13,818 nt of DNA from an uncultured Ruminococcus sp. GTDB lineage: Bacteria; Bacillota; Clostridia; Oscillospirales; CAG-272. This document shows positions 1-7,360 of this stretch, piece after piece. The DNA is taken from positions 1 through 13,818 of the forward strand of contig CACZOH010000235.1 in assembly GCA_902782785.1 (NCBI GenBank), given 5' to 3'. The translations under genes were made by a program, and so were the position numbers. Position 1 is the first letter of the stretch, and each line of letters starts with the position of its first letter. The notes under the pieces are model-generated. The model had not been told where the DNA came from and did no database searches. It saw nothing but the letters and a program-made list of their open reading frames with translations.

Positions 1-858
1 GACGTCGAAGAAGCGCGTGCCCCACACCTTGTGCTCTTTTCTGTCGTTTCCCTGATATTCGTAGCACATGCCGCCGTCAAAATCGGCTAAACCGTGCGCG
101 TCCTTTGAAAAGTGCGCCGGCACCCAGTCGAGTATAACGCCTATCCCCGCCTTGTGGAATTCGTTTACGAAATACATGAAATCCGTCGGCTCGCCGAAGC
201 GTGAGGTCGGAGCGTAAAAGCCGCATATCTGATAGCCCCAGCTGTCGTCGAGCGGATGCTCGGCAACGGGCAGAAGCTCTATATGCGTATATCCGAGCCG
301 CTTAACGTACGGTACGAGAAAATCCGCAAGCTCGCGGTACGTGCAGTACGTGCCGTCGTCGTGACGCTTAACGGAGCCGAGATGCACCTCGTATATATTC
401 ACGGGAACGGAATACGGAGGCTTTCCGTCCTCCGCGCACATCGCTTTTTCGCGCGCGGAGAGCCAGTCTCCGTCCTCCCAGTCAAAACCCGGAAGCTCGT
501 ACAGATAAGACGCCGTCTCCTTGTGCGTGCCGTCGAAAACGGCGTAAGGGTCCGCTTTGAAAACGACTCCCCCGTTTTTTCTGAGCATATATTTGTATTT
601 TTTTCTCTCGCCGTTGTCAAAGTCAAACGGCGCGTAAAGCTCCCACACGCCGCGGTCGGAGATCTTGTTCATCGGCATATCGGCGCGCCAGCCGTTGAAA
701 TCGCCCGTTACGTAAACGGCGTCCGCGTTCGGCGCCCAGGTGCGGAAGACGGTTTTTATATCTCCGTCCGCGTCCTTTTCCTTATGTACTCCGAAAAACT
801 CGTACGCCTTGAAATACGTTCCCTGATGAAAAAGGTACAGTTCGCTATCGTGGCTCAT
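1..858 (-). CDS. glgB: 1,4-alpha-glucan branching enzyme, N-terminal part (runs off the left edge)
   Basis: Cytoplasmic enzyme that makes alpha-1,6 branches in glycogen. Reading leftward from the ATG at 858-856, 286 codons stay open to base 1, so the gene is cut by the window edge rather than broken. The start has a good AAAGGAG site 8 bases upstream. The protein opens with the short-type GlgB pattern (LYLFHQGTYFKAYEFFGVH). A CBM48 module follows at about residues 20-105 (RTWAPNADAVYVTGDFNGW), and the GH13 barrel begins near residue 160 with IYEVHLGSV and later SWGYQICGFYAPTSRFG. Conserved region I is DWVPAHFSKDAHGL, with Asp244 and His249. The catalytic nucleophile and acid regions would lie beyond base 1. 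The gene is divergent from the starch operon and shares its intergenic region, so co-regulation is plausible. The family call is firm; that the unseen part is intact is assumed. Confidence 0.93.
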   Translation of the reverse strand, partial: MSHDSELYLFHQGTYFKAYEFFGVHKEKDADGDIKTVFRTWAPNADAVYVTGDFNGWRADMPMNKISDRGVWELYAPFDFDNGERKKYKYMLRKNGGVVFKADPYAVFDGTHKETASYLYELPGFDWEDGDWLSAREKAMCAEDGKPPYSVPVNIYEVHLGSVKRHDDGTYCTYRELADFLVPYVKRLGYTHIELLPVAEHPLDDSWGYQICGFYAPTSRFGEPTDFMYFVNEFHKAGIGVILDWVPAHFSKDAHGLADFDGGMCYEYQGNDRKEHKVWGTRFFDV

Positions 859-900
859 GATCACAGCTCCTTTGTCTGACGGATTTTTTCTATATTATGT

Positions 901-906
901 ATTATA
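901..906 (-). promoter_or_regulatory. Candidate -10 box for glgB
   Basis: On the minus strand these bases read TATAAT, about 43 bases upstream of the glgB start codon. No hexamer resembling TTGACA is found 16-18 bases further upstream (the sequence there reads roughly GGTAAT), so the promoter would be weak or activator-dependent. The whole stretch is AT-rich, which makes a chance TATAAT fairly likely. Confidence 0.4.
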
Positions 907-965
907 CCGTAAATTTATACTAAATTACCTCTTTTCTTAATAACTTATTTGTTAATTTTTATTAT

Positions 966-981
966 TTTTGTCTTGACAAAA
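966..981. promoter_or_regulatory. Perfect dyad overlapping the -35 box (candidate repressor operator)
   Basis: Two 7-base arms, TTTTGTC and GACAAAA, are exact inverted repeats separated by TT. The TTGACA -35 box at 973-978 lies inside the dyad, so a bound protein would block RNA polymerase. The core GTCTTGAC resembles the GT...AC half-site pattern of GntR-family operators but lacks the central CG of LacI-family sites. No regulator gene is visible in the window, so the binding protein is unknown. The dyad is seen directly; its function is inferred. Confidence 0.45.
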
Positions 982-1000
982 CAAAAAGATGGTGTATAAT
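973..1000 (+). promoter_or_regulatory. Sigma-A type promoter of the starch operon
   Basis: A perfect TTGACA (973-978) and a perfect TATAAT (995-1000) are separated by 16 bases. The expected transcription start is near 1007, leaving an untranslated leader of about 100 bases before the first gene. This is the only strong promoter seen ahead of the nine rightward genes. A second TATAAT at 1073-1078 has no matching -35 box. Confidence 0.8.
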
Positions 1001-1006
1001 ATTTAT

Positions 1007-1037
1007 CGCGGTACCGGTTCGGGTATTACAGACCGCG
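1007..1037 (+). promoter_or_regulatory. Inverted repeat at the start of the operon leader
   Basis: CGCGGT at 1007-1012 is exactly complementary to ACCGCG at 1032-1037. Inside the loop, ACC at 1013-1015 can pair with GGT at 1022-1024. The structure would sit at or just after the predicted transcription start. It could protect the 5' end of the mRNA or be a DNA operator near +1. No run of T follows it, so it is not a terminator, and it matches no riboswitch I recognise. Confidence 0.3.
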
Positions 1038-1106
1038 CCGCAAAAAATATAATAAAAATCTCCGTGTCTGTATATAATAGGAGATAAAAAAAGAAGGAGA
1101 AATACC

Positions 1107-2072
1107 ATGAAAAAAATTATCGTAATGCTGCTTGCAGTAGTGCTGATAGCTTCACTCGCAGCCTGCTCGCAGCCCAAACCTCTCGCCGACACGACTCACG
1201 AGCTGTGGGTAGCGCACGGCCAGTTCAAGCTTGCCGACGGAACGGAAAACGGCTGGAACAACAAGGAGTCCTCGCTTTATGAGAAATCCGCTCTTACAGC
1301 CATATCGCTGAACGACGTTAAGGAAATAAGCGAAGAGCTTTACAACACTCTTTCCAAAAAGAGCGTTAAGTATCTTTACAAAATAGACCTTATCTTCGGT
1401 ACCAACGACGCCGGCTGGCCGACCAACTTCTTAAAGGACGGCGTTCTCTACAAGGCGAACGGCTCCTACGCGTTCAAAATAGCGCAGTGCAATTCCGACG
1501 TTGACGGTGATACGAAGGTATATTCCGAGGAACAGTGGATATCCGACCCGAAGACCGCTAACGTTGAGGCTCTTACTCCCAAGACGGTGTTCTATCCCGT
1601 ATGGCAGGAAGAGGCTGACCAGTACGGCTTCAGCTGGGCTTCCAACCCCGTCGTAATCGGCGGCGCAGGTCTTTACACCGTTGTTGTTGCTCAGTACACC
1701 AACGCGTCCGCCGCGGGACAGCCCGGCTTCGGCGTAGGCGTTGTGCTTAAGGAAGCAAAAGAAGGCATCGCTTATGAAGAAGTCAAGACGTTCGTTCCCG
1801 GCGACCATACCTACGGTATAGTCGGCAGCTTCGAAGCAAGCGGCTGGGCGGACGGCAAAGACGTTGCTATGACCGCTGACGGCACGAACAAGTGGGTCGG
1901 CGAAGTTGAACTCAAAGCCAACGACGAGCTCAAAGTAAGAGCAGACGGCAAATGGGACAACAGCTGGGGCACCGCTGACGGCGCAAACCTCAAGGTCGAC
2001 GCGGACGGCACGTACGTCGTTACGATCGAATTCTCGGGCGAGACCGGAACCGTAACGGTAACAGCAAAATAA
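1107..2072 (+). CDS. Surface lipoprotein with SusE/SusF-like C-terminal starch-binding domain
   Basis: Predicted non-enzymatic starch-binding lipoprotein on the outer face of the membrane, 321 residues. The start is supported by AAGGAGA six bases upstream. A signal peptide ends in the lipobox LAAC with Cys20 as the lipidation site. Residues about 30-230 form an unassigned domain that looks like beta-sandwich material, with several tryptophans and the stretches KYLYKIDLIFGTNDAGWP and NPVVIGGAGLYTVVVAQY. Residues about 235-321 have the pattern of the SusE/SusF C-terminal family: YGIVGSFEASGWADGKDVAM, KWVGEVELKANDELKVRADG, then WDNSWG and GTYVVTIEF. Trp247, Trp263, Trp283 and Trp287 are candidate glucan-stacking residues. 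It is the promoter-proximal gene, ahead of the amylase and pullulanase, and a strong stem-loop follows it. No catalytic motif is seen. The starch role is inferred from the C-terminal pattern and the neighbours. Confidence 0.72.
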   Translation: MKKIIVMLLAVVLIASLAACSQPKPLADTTHELWVAHGQFKLADGTENGWNNKESSLYEKSALTAISLNDVKEISEELYNTLSKKSVKYLYKIDLIFGTNDAGWPTNFLKDGVLYKANGSYAFKIAQCNSDVDGDTKVYSEEQWISDPKTANVEALTPKTVFYPVWQEEADQYGFSWASNPVVIGGAGLYTVVVAQYTNASAAGQPGFGVGVVLKEAKEGIAYEEVKTFVPGDHTYGIVGSFEASGWADGKDVAMTADGTNKWVGEVELKANDELKVRADGKWDNSWGTADGANLKVDADGTYVVTIEFSGETGTVTVTAK

Positions 2073-2087
2073 AAGTCTTTTAAAACT

Positions 2088-2120
2088 GCAAGGGGGCTTT
2101 ATGTAAAAAGCCTCCTTGCT
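2088..2120 (+). terminator. Strong stem-loop after the first gene (partial terminator or mRNA-stabilising hairpin)
   Basis: GCAAGGGGGCTTT (2088-2100) pairs with AAAGCCTCCTTGC (2107-2119) over 13 positions, with one G-U wobble and a six-base loop. It begins 15 bases after the stop of the first gene. The T run after it is short (TTT, then ACTG), so termination is probably incomplete. This fits read-through into the amylase gene at a lower level than the leading lipoprotein gene. Confidence 0.6.
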
Positions 2121-2150
2121 TTACTGAAAACAAGGGGGAGAGTGTATCAT

Positions 2151-4136
2151 ATGCCGAAAAAACTTGTGTGTTTGCTGCTTTGCGCCGCGTTTTTGATATC
2201 CTTGTCCGCGTGCAGGGCCAAGCTTCCCGTGTTTGAGGATTTTCCCGACGAATACGTTGACGCTCTTCCCGAGAACGCGCAGGACGGGCTTACGCTCCAC
2301 GCGTTCAACTGGACATATAAACAGATAACGGCTAATCTGGAGAGCATAAGAAACGCGGGCTTCAAAAACGTGCTTACGATGCCCGTTCAGCCGCCGAAAA
2401 GCGGAGGCGCGTCGTGGTGGGCGTTTTATCAGCCCCTCGGTATGAGCATAGGCGACGCGTCAAGCCTCGGAACGAAAGAAGATCTGAAAGAACTGTGCGG
2501 CAGGGCTGAGAAGCTCGGCATATGCATACTTGCCGATATCGTCGCAAATCATTTGGCGACTACGGACGACGAGGGAAAAGAGCCGGACGGAACGCCGACG
2601 GTCTCCCCGCAGGTCGAAGCGTACGAGCCGGTATTATACAACAACAGGAACGAGGATAAGGACGGGAACGGGATAACGTTCCATCACAATAAAAACGCGT
2701 CGGGCTCCGGAGCGGAAACGCAGTATTACGCGTACGGCAACCTGCCCGACCTCAACACGGCGAACGCGTACGTTCAGGGGCGTGTGACAAGTCTTCTGAA
2801 GGAGTGCATAGACATAGGCATAGACGGCTTCCGTTTCGACGCCGCAAAGCACATAGAGACCTCCTCAGACCCGGATTACAAAAGCGATTTCTGGGAAAAC
2901 ACGCTGCTTGAAGCGAAAAAATACTATAAAGAGAAAACGGGAAAGGAGCTTTACGCGTACGGCGAAATACTCGGTTCGCCCGCGGGACGCGATCTTTCTT
3001 ACTATACAAAATATATGCTTATAACGGACGACGGGTACGCTGCGCAGCTGAAAAACGCGCTTACCTCAAAAAAGCCGTCGTCCATGGTCGAAGCGGAGAC
3101 TAAAACAAGCGATACGGCAGAGCTTATCGCGTGGGTGGAGAGCCACGACGAATACGTGACCTCAAACACGCATTATTCCGATATAAGAGTCGCCAAGCTC
3201 TGGTCGGTAATAGCCGCAAAGAAAGGGTTAGGCGGTCTGTTCCTTGCAAGACCGACGGAGGATCTGACGGTGGGGCAGACGGGCAGCTTTGCGTTTGAGA
3301 GCGAATACGTTGCGGCGGGCAACCGCTTCCACAACAGATTTTACGACGCGCAGTCTTACGAGTCGGCTGACGGCTCCTGCTACGTAAACGAAAAAATAAA
3401 GGACGGCGACCAGGGCGCGCTCATACTGAACGTGGGCGCCGTTGAGGCGGATAAGACGGTCGTCATAGCCGTGCCGCATCTCGATGACGGAAACTATTAC
3501 GACGCGATAACGGGAAACAAAGCCGTCGTGTCAGATCACAAGGCGTACGTAACGTTTGAGGCGAACGGACTTGCGGTGCTGACTCGCTCGAACAGTCTGC
3601 ATCCGCAGCTGCAGATCTCCGACCGCGACTGCTCCTTTGCGGGCGAAAAGCAGGTCGTCATAAACGTCAAAAACGCAAAGGAAGCGTATTACGTGTTCAA
3701 CGGAGAGGATGCGAGGACCGAAATAAACGGCGAGGCGGCCGTTTCCCTCGAGGATCACGTAAAGGACGGCGTGTGCAGACTTACGGTATATATGAAGAAC
3801 GGAAACAACGTCTATGAAAGGACGTTTACATATAAACAGGTAGAATTGATAGAGGGTAAATTCAACGTCATAAACCTTGATCCGAAATATCTTGACGGAA
3901 GCTATGAGCTTTATATATGGAGCTGGTCGCCGGGAAAATGGAGCAGGGATTACACCGTGCAGGACGGCGTCCTGCTCGTGGATACGAACGGGATGACGGG
4001 TTTTCTGATAGGAGTTTTTGAAAAGGGTTACGAGGTAAAGAACGTAAACGCCTGGGACGGAAACGTATTGAAGCAGAGCACGGATATAAAGGGAGAAGCT
4101 CTGAAAGCCGGCTTTGCCGATATGTCGGGATTTTAA
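2151..4136 (+). CDS. Cell-surface alpha-amylase lipoprotein (GH13, Bacillus subtilis AmyE-like)
   Basis: Endo-acting enzyme that cuts alpha-1,4 bonds in starch outside the cell. The ATG at 2151 is chosen because AAGGGGGAG ends 10 bases before it; an in-frame GTG at 2142 sits directly on that site. The 661-residue protein has a lipobox LSAC (Cys21). The barrel opens with LTLHAFNW. The four GH13 regions are complete: DIVANH (Asp129-His134), GFRFDAAKH (nucleophile Asp230), YGEIL (acid/base Glu272) and ESHDE (Asp333). GFRFDAAKHIE, YGEIL and WVESHD match the AmyE group, probably subfamily GH13_28. Residues about 484-570 resemble the beta-sandwich that follows the AmyE barrel. The last 90 residues (571-661), with YIWSWSPGKW, form a tryptophan-rich module that may bind starch. 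The pullulanase gene follows after 16 bases. Confidence 0.92.
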   Translation: MPKKLVCLLLCAAFLISLSACRAKLPVFEDFPDEYVDALPENAQDGLTLHAFNWTYKQITANLESIRNAGFKNVLTMPVQPPKSGGASWWAFYQPLGMSIGDASSLGTKEDLKELCGRAEKLGICILADIVANHLATTDDEGKEPDGTPTVSPQVEAYEPVLYNNRNEDKDGNGITFHHNKNASGSGAETQYYAYGNLPDLNTANAYVQGRVTSLLKECIDIGIDGFRFDAAKHIETSSDPDYKSDFWENTLLEAKKYYKEKTGKELYAYGEILGSPAGRDLSYYTKYMLITDDGYAAQLKNALTSKKPSSMVEAETKTSDTAELIAWVESHDEYVTSNTHYSDIRVAKLWSVIAAKKGLGGLFLARPTEDLTVGQTGSFAFESEYVAAGNRFHNRFYDAQSYESADGSCYVNEKIKDGDQGALILNVGAVEADKTVVIAVPHLDDGNYYDAITGNKAVVSDHKAYVTFEANGLAVLTRSNSLHPQLQISDRDCSFAGEKQVVINVKNAKEAYYVFNGEDARTEINGEAAVSLEDHVKDGVCRLTVYMKNGNNVYERTFTYKQVELIEGKFNVINLDPKYLDGSYELYIWSWSPGKWSRDYTVQDGVLLVDTNGMTGFLIGVFEKGYEVKNVNAWDGNVLKQSTDIKGEALKAGFADMSGF

Positions 4137-4152
4137 TAAAAGGAAAAAATAA

Positions 4153-6918
4153 ATGAAAAACAAAAGGATCATAAGCATACTGCTTTGCTGTATAATGACG
4201 GCGCTTTTCGCGCTCGGCGGGTGCTCCGGCTCCTCCGACGGACCGGACGACGTACCGCTTAAGCTTGAGCCGGCGGGAAACGTCATAAGCAAATACCAAA
4301 AGGACGATACGGATTACTCGTCGCTGCCCGCGGAGGCCACGAAGACCGTGCGTCTCCATTACAGAAGAAACGACGATTCGGAAAACAACAGAGCCTCGTA
4401 TCAGGCGTGGAACGTCTGGGCGTGGGATATGACGAACGGCGGCAACGGCGCCGCGTACGAATTCACGGGGTACGACGATTACGGAGTATACGCCGACCTT
4501 GACCTTAACGTCATAGGCGACGGCAAGCCGATAGACAAGCTCGGATTTATCGTCAGAACGGACAACTGGTCGAAGGACCCGGACGGCGACAGGTCGATAG
4601 ATATAAACGAGACGTCGCCCGGCGGCCTGCAGGAGGTCTTCGTCAGAACGGCGGAGGCGACGGTATTCGACACACGCGACAACGCCTGCAAGTCGATAGT
4701 CAGCTACGCGATGCTGAAATCGTCAAATCAGATAAGCGTTTATTTCAAACCGCTTGCAAACGATTTCAAATCATACGAGAAAAGATTTTCCGTAAACGTC
4801 AACGGTGAGGATTACACAAAATTCACCATGGGCGAATACGACGGGTCTTTGAAAAAGACCGAATTAACTCTTAAGGACGATATTGATATATCCGACGTGG
4901 TCACGGTAAGCTACCGCTTCGACCCCGAGTGGATAAACAAAGTTGAGCTTATGTTTACAAATTATTTCGATACGGAAGAATTCAACAGCAAATACGCATA
5001 CGACGGAAACGACCTCGGCGTCACCTTCGACAACGCGGAAAACGTGACGAAGACCACGTTCAAGGTCTGGGCTCCGACTACAACCAAAGCCGTGCTCAAT
5101 CTCTATAACACGGGCGATTATATGACGGAAACGTCGGCGTACGCCTCGTACGAGATGACAAAGGGCGAAAAAGGCGTGTTCTCGTACACGGCAAACGAGG
5201 ATCTTGACGGAAAATACTATACGTACACCGTGACGAACGCAAAGGGTACGAACGAGGTCGTAGATCCGTACGCAAAAAGCGCGGGCGTGAACGGACGCCG
5301 CGGCATGGTCGTCAATTTTGCAAAGCTGAACAAGAGCATAGACGGCTGGAGCGCGGATGAAAGACCGTTTAACGGCAATAACGTCGACGCGTCGATATAC
5401 GAAATACACGTGCGCGATATGACTATAAGCGAAACGAGCGGAGTAACGGAGAAAAACAGAGGCAAGTTTCTGGGCTTGTCCGAAACGGGAACTACGTACA
5501 CGGAAAACGGCGTGACCGTGACGACGGGGCTCGATCATCTGAAGGAGCTCGGCATAACGCACGTACAGATACAGCCCTTCTACGATTTCGTCTCCGTCGA
5601 CGAGACGAAGACGACGTCGAAGATGTCGGAGGAAAACTACAACTGGGGCTACGACCCGCAGAACTACAACGTTCTTGAGGGCAGTTATTCGACCGATCCG
5701 CACGACGGATACGTCAGGATAAAAGAATTCAAAACGATGGTAATGGCGCTGCACAACGCCGGGATCTCAATAAATATGGACGTCGTATATAACCATACGG
5801 GAGCGTCCGAAAACTCAAATCTGAACCTCCTCGTTCCGTACTACTATTACAGGACCAAGGCGAACGGAGTGTTCTACAACGGCTCCGGCTGCGGCAACGA
5901 GCTTGCGTCCGAGAGATATATGGTGAACAAATTCTTCAGGGAATCCTGCAGATTCTGGATAGAGGAATATCACCTCTCGGGCTTCAGATTCGACCTTATG
6001 GGGCTTATAGACAATCAGACCATGATAGATATTTACAAGGACTGCTCCGCGCTTTATCCGAGCGTTATGGTATACGGCGAGCCGTGGGCGGGCGGAACGA
6101 CAAAGCTGAAATCCGGCACGAGCGCAAACAAGCTCGCCGAACAGATGACGGTCCAGGAATCTCTCGCCGAGGATTATTTCTCCGGCGCGGGAGTCCTCGT
6201 CGGCGCGTTCAACGACGTGATAAGGAACGCGATACGCGGCGACAACAACCCGGGCAAGGGCTACGTTCAGGGCGACGCGTCAAACGCTTCGCTTATCGCA
6301 ATGTGTCTTGAGGGAAGATTTTCAAAGGGCACGGTGAAGGCGGAGAAGATAGACCCCGATCTTGTTCTGAATTACGCCGCCTGCCACGACAACTACACGC
6401 TGTACGACCAGCTTGCGCAGACAATGAACGCGGACAGACTGCCCGTGGCTTACACGCAGGCGGAGTCGATCGTATTTCTGTCCGAGGGCGTCCCGTTCAT
6501 TCAGGAGGGCGAGGACTTCATGAGAAGCAAGTATAACGAGAAAACGGGCAAGTACGACGGAAACTCATATATCTCGGGCGACTTTGTAAACGTTATGGAT
6601 TATTCGCTCAAGGTCAAAAACACGGATACGTTCAATAAAGTGAAAGAGCTGATAGCGGTAAGAAAAGCCGAAGCGGGTCTGCGCCTTTCTTCAAGAGAAG
6701 AGATAAAGGAAAAAGTAAAGGACGTTTCGTTTGACAACGGCATAATCAGATTTACGGTCGGCGATCTGAAAATCGCCCACACCGTAAACGGCGGAACGCT
6801 TGCGCTTGACGGGGAATACGATATAGTCTATTCAAACGTACGCGGACAGTACGAAAGGGTATCGAACGAGATAACGCTTCAGACAAACGAGTCCGTAGTG
6901 CTCAAAAAGGCGGGTTGA
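4153..6918 (+). CDS. pulA: Cell-surface type I pullulanase lipoprotein
   Basis: Debranching enzyme that hydrolyses alpha-1,6 bonds in pullulan and amylopectin. The 921-residue protein starts with a signal peptide and lipobox LGGC (Cys24). A CBM41 module covers about residues 64-165 (YQAWNVWAWD, GFIVRTDNWSKDPDGDRSID, EVFVRT). A linking region follows, then CBM48 at about 290-390 (TFKVWAPTTTKAVLNLY). The catalytic barrel carries the type I pullulanase signature YNWGYDP at 496-502. Its four GH13 regions are DVVYNH (Asp543-His548), GFRFDLMG (nucleophile Asp614), YGEPWAGG (acid/base Glu643) and CHDN (Asp746). The ribosome site is modest (AAAAGGA, about 8 bases upstream). There is no C-terminal sorting signal, so the lipid should be the anchor. 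With the amylase it would turn branched starch into linear maltodextrins for the importer downstream. Confidence 0.95.
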   Translation: MKNKRIISILLCCIMTALFALGGCSGSSDGPDDVPLKLEPAGNVISKYQKDDTDYSSLPAEATKTVRLHYRRNDDSENNRASYQAWNVWAWDMTNGGNGAAYEFTGYDDYGVYADLDLNVIGDGKPIDKLGFIVRTDNWSKDPDGDRSIDINETSPGGLQEVFVRTAEATVFDTRDNACKSIVSYAMLKSSNQISVYFKPLANDFKSYEKRFSVNVNGEDYTKFTMGEYDGSLKKTELTLKDDIDISDVVTVSYRFDPEWINKVELMFTNYFDTEEFNSKYAYDGNDLGVTFDNAENVTKTTFKVWAPTTTKAVLNLYNTGDYMTETSAYASYEMTKGEKGVFSYTANEDLDGKYYTYTVTNAKGTNEVVDPYAKSAGVNGRRGMVVNFAKLNKSIDGWSADERPFNGNNVDASIYEIHVRDMTISETSGVTEKNRGKFLGLSETGTTYTENGVTVTTGLDHLKELGITHVQIQPFYDFVSVDETKTTSKMSEENYNWGYDPQNYNVLEGSYSTDPHDGYVRIKEFKTMVMALHNAGISINMDVVYNHTGASENSNLNLLVPYYYYRTKANGVFYNGSGCGNELASERYMVNKFFRESCRFWIEEYHLSGFRFDLMGLIDNQTMIDIYKDCSALYPSVMVYGEPWAGGTTKLKSGTSANKLAEQMTVQESLAEDYFSGAGVLVGAFNDVIRNAIRGDNNPGKGYVQGDASNASLIAMCLEGRFSKGTVKAEKIDPDLVLNYAACHDNYTLYDQLAQTMNADRLPVAYTQAESIVFLSEGVPFIQEGEDFMRSKYNEKTGKYDGNSYISGDFVNVMDYSLKVKNTDTFNKVKELIAVRKAEAGLRLSSREEIKEKVKDVSFDNGIIRFTVGDLKIAHTVNGGTLALDGEYDIVYSNVRGQYERVSNEITLQTNESVVLKKAG

Positions 6919-6919
6919 G

Positions 6920-7333
6920 ATGTTTAAAAAAGGACAGGTCGGCACAGAGGTCGATAAAGGTCCGTTCTTCTTTACGCTGACGGCGCTCGTCGTCGGATGC
7001 GCCGTCACGGTGCTGCTCTTCGTCTTGGGACGCGGAGAGGGCATGGCGATATTCGCGGGCATCCTTTTCGCGGTAGTAACAGCCGCGGCGGCCGCGGTCC
7101 TGTTCGCGCTTCTTACGGACAGAGCGTACATAGACGACAACACGCTTTATATGTCCTATATGTTCAAAAGAAAGTCTATACGGATAGAGGATATCGGAAA
7201 GATCACGTACTCAGACGACGTTTATCACGTTTACGACAAAAACAACGTAAAAGCCGGCACAATGAACGCAAAGCTTACGTCGATAGGGGACGTTGTATTC
7301 ACGCTTGACAAAAGCGGCGTGAATTTTAATTGA
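6920..7333 (+). CDS. Small two-helix membrane protein with PH-like C-terminal tail, unknown function
   Basis: A 137-residue protein whose ATG comes one base after the pullulanase stop (TGAGATG), so translation is probably coupled. Two hydrophobic helices lie at about residues 15-37 and 41-66, with almost no loop between them. The remaining 70 residues are soluble and start YIDDNTLYMSYMFKRKSIRI, then EDIGKI. This resembles bacterial PH-like domains attached to membrane hairpins, in which a beta strand and 'I.DI.KI' follow the second helix. No catalytic residues are apparent. Its place between the surface enzymes and the transport ATPase suggests an accessory role at the membrane, but that is inference from position only. 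It is clearly a gene: it has a coupled start, conserved-looking composition and fills the gap. Confidence 0.7.
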   Translation: MFKKGQVGTEVDKGPFFFTLTALVVGCAVTVLLFVLGRGEGMAIFAGILFAVVTAAAAAVLFALLTDRAYIDDNTLYMSYMFKRKSIRIEDIGKITYSDDVYHVYDKNNVKAGTMNAKLTSIGDVVFTLDKSGVNFN

Positions 7334-7360
7334 AATATATTATATTGTTTGGAGGACAAT

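Noticed and set aside
256..879. Open frame of 207 codons on the plus strand over the glgB region
   Set aside because: It lies antisense to a clear GlgB coding sequence with CBM48 and GH13 motifs. Its own translation is arginine- and valine-rich with no recognisable domain, as expected of a shadow frame.
1073..1078. Second TATAAT in the operon leader
   Set aside because: No -35-like hexamer lies 16-18 bases upstream and the spacing to a TG extension is wrong. The promoter at 973-1000 is far better.
859..1106. Possible CcpA (cre) site in the divergent intergenic region
   Set aside because: I looked for a TGNAANCGNTNNCA-like match and found none that fits well by eye.
3531..4292. Open frame of 253 codons on the minus strand across the amylase-pullulanase junction
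   Set aside because: It crosses two real genes on the opposite strand and shows no domain or plausible start signal.
4864..5754. Open frame of 296 codons on the minus strand
   Set aside because: It is antisense to the pullulanase gene across the CBM48 and catalytic regions, has an unlikely composition rich in Arg, Val and His, and has no ribosome binding site or motif.
7330..7360. TTGAAA followed by AT-rich bases ahead of malK, considered as an internal promoter
   Set aside because: The stretch is too short to fit a -35, spacer, -10 and leader before the ribosome binding site at 7351, and the TTGA is part of the preceding stop context.
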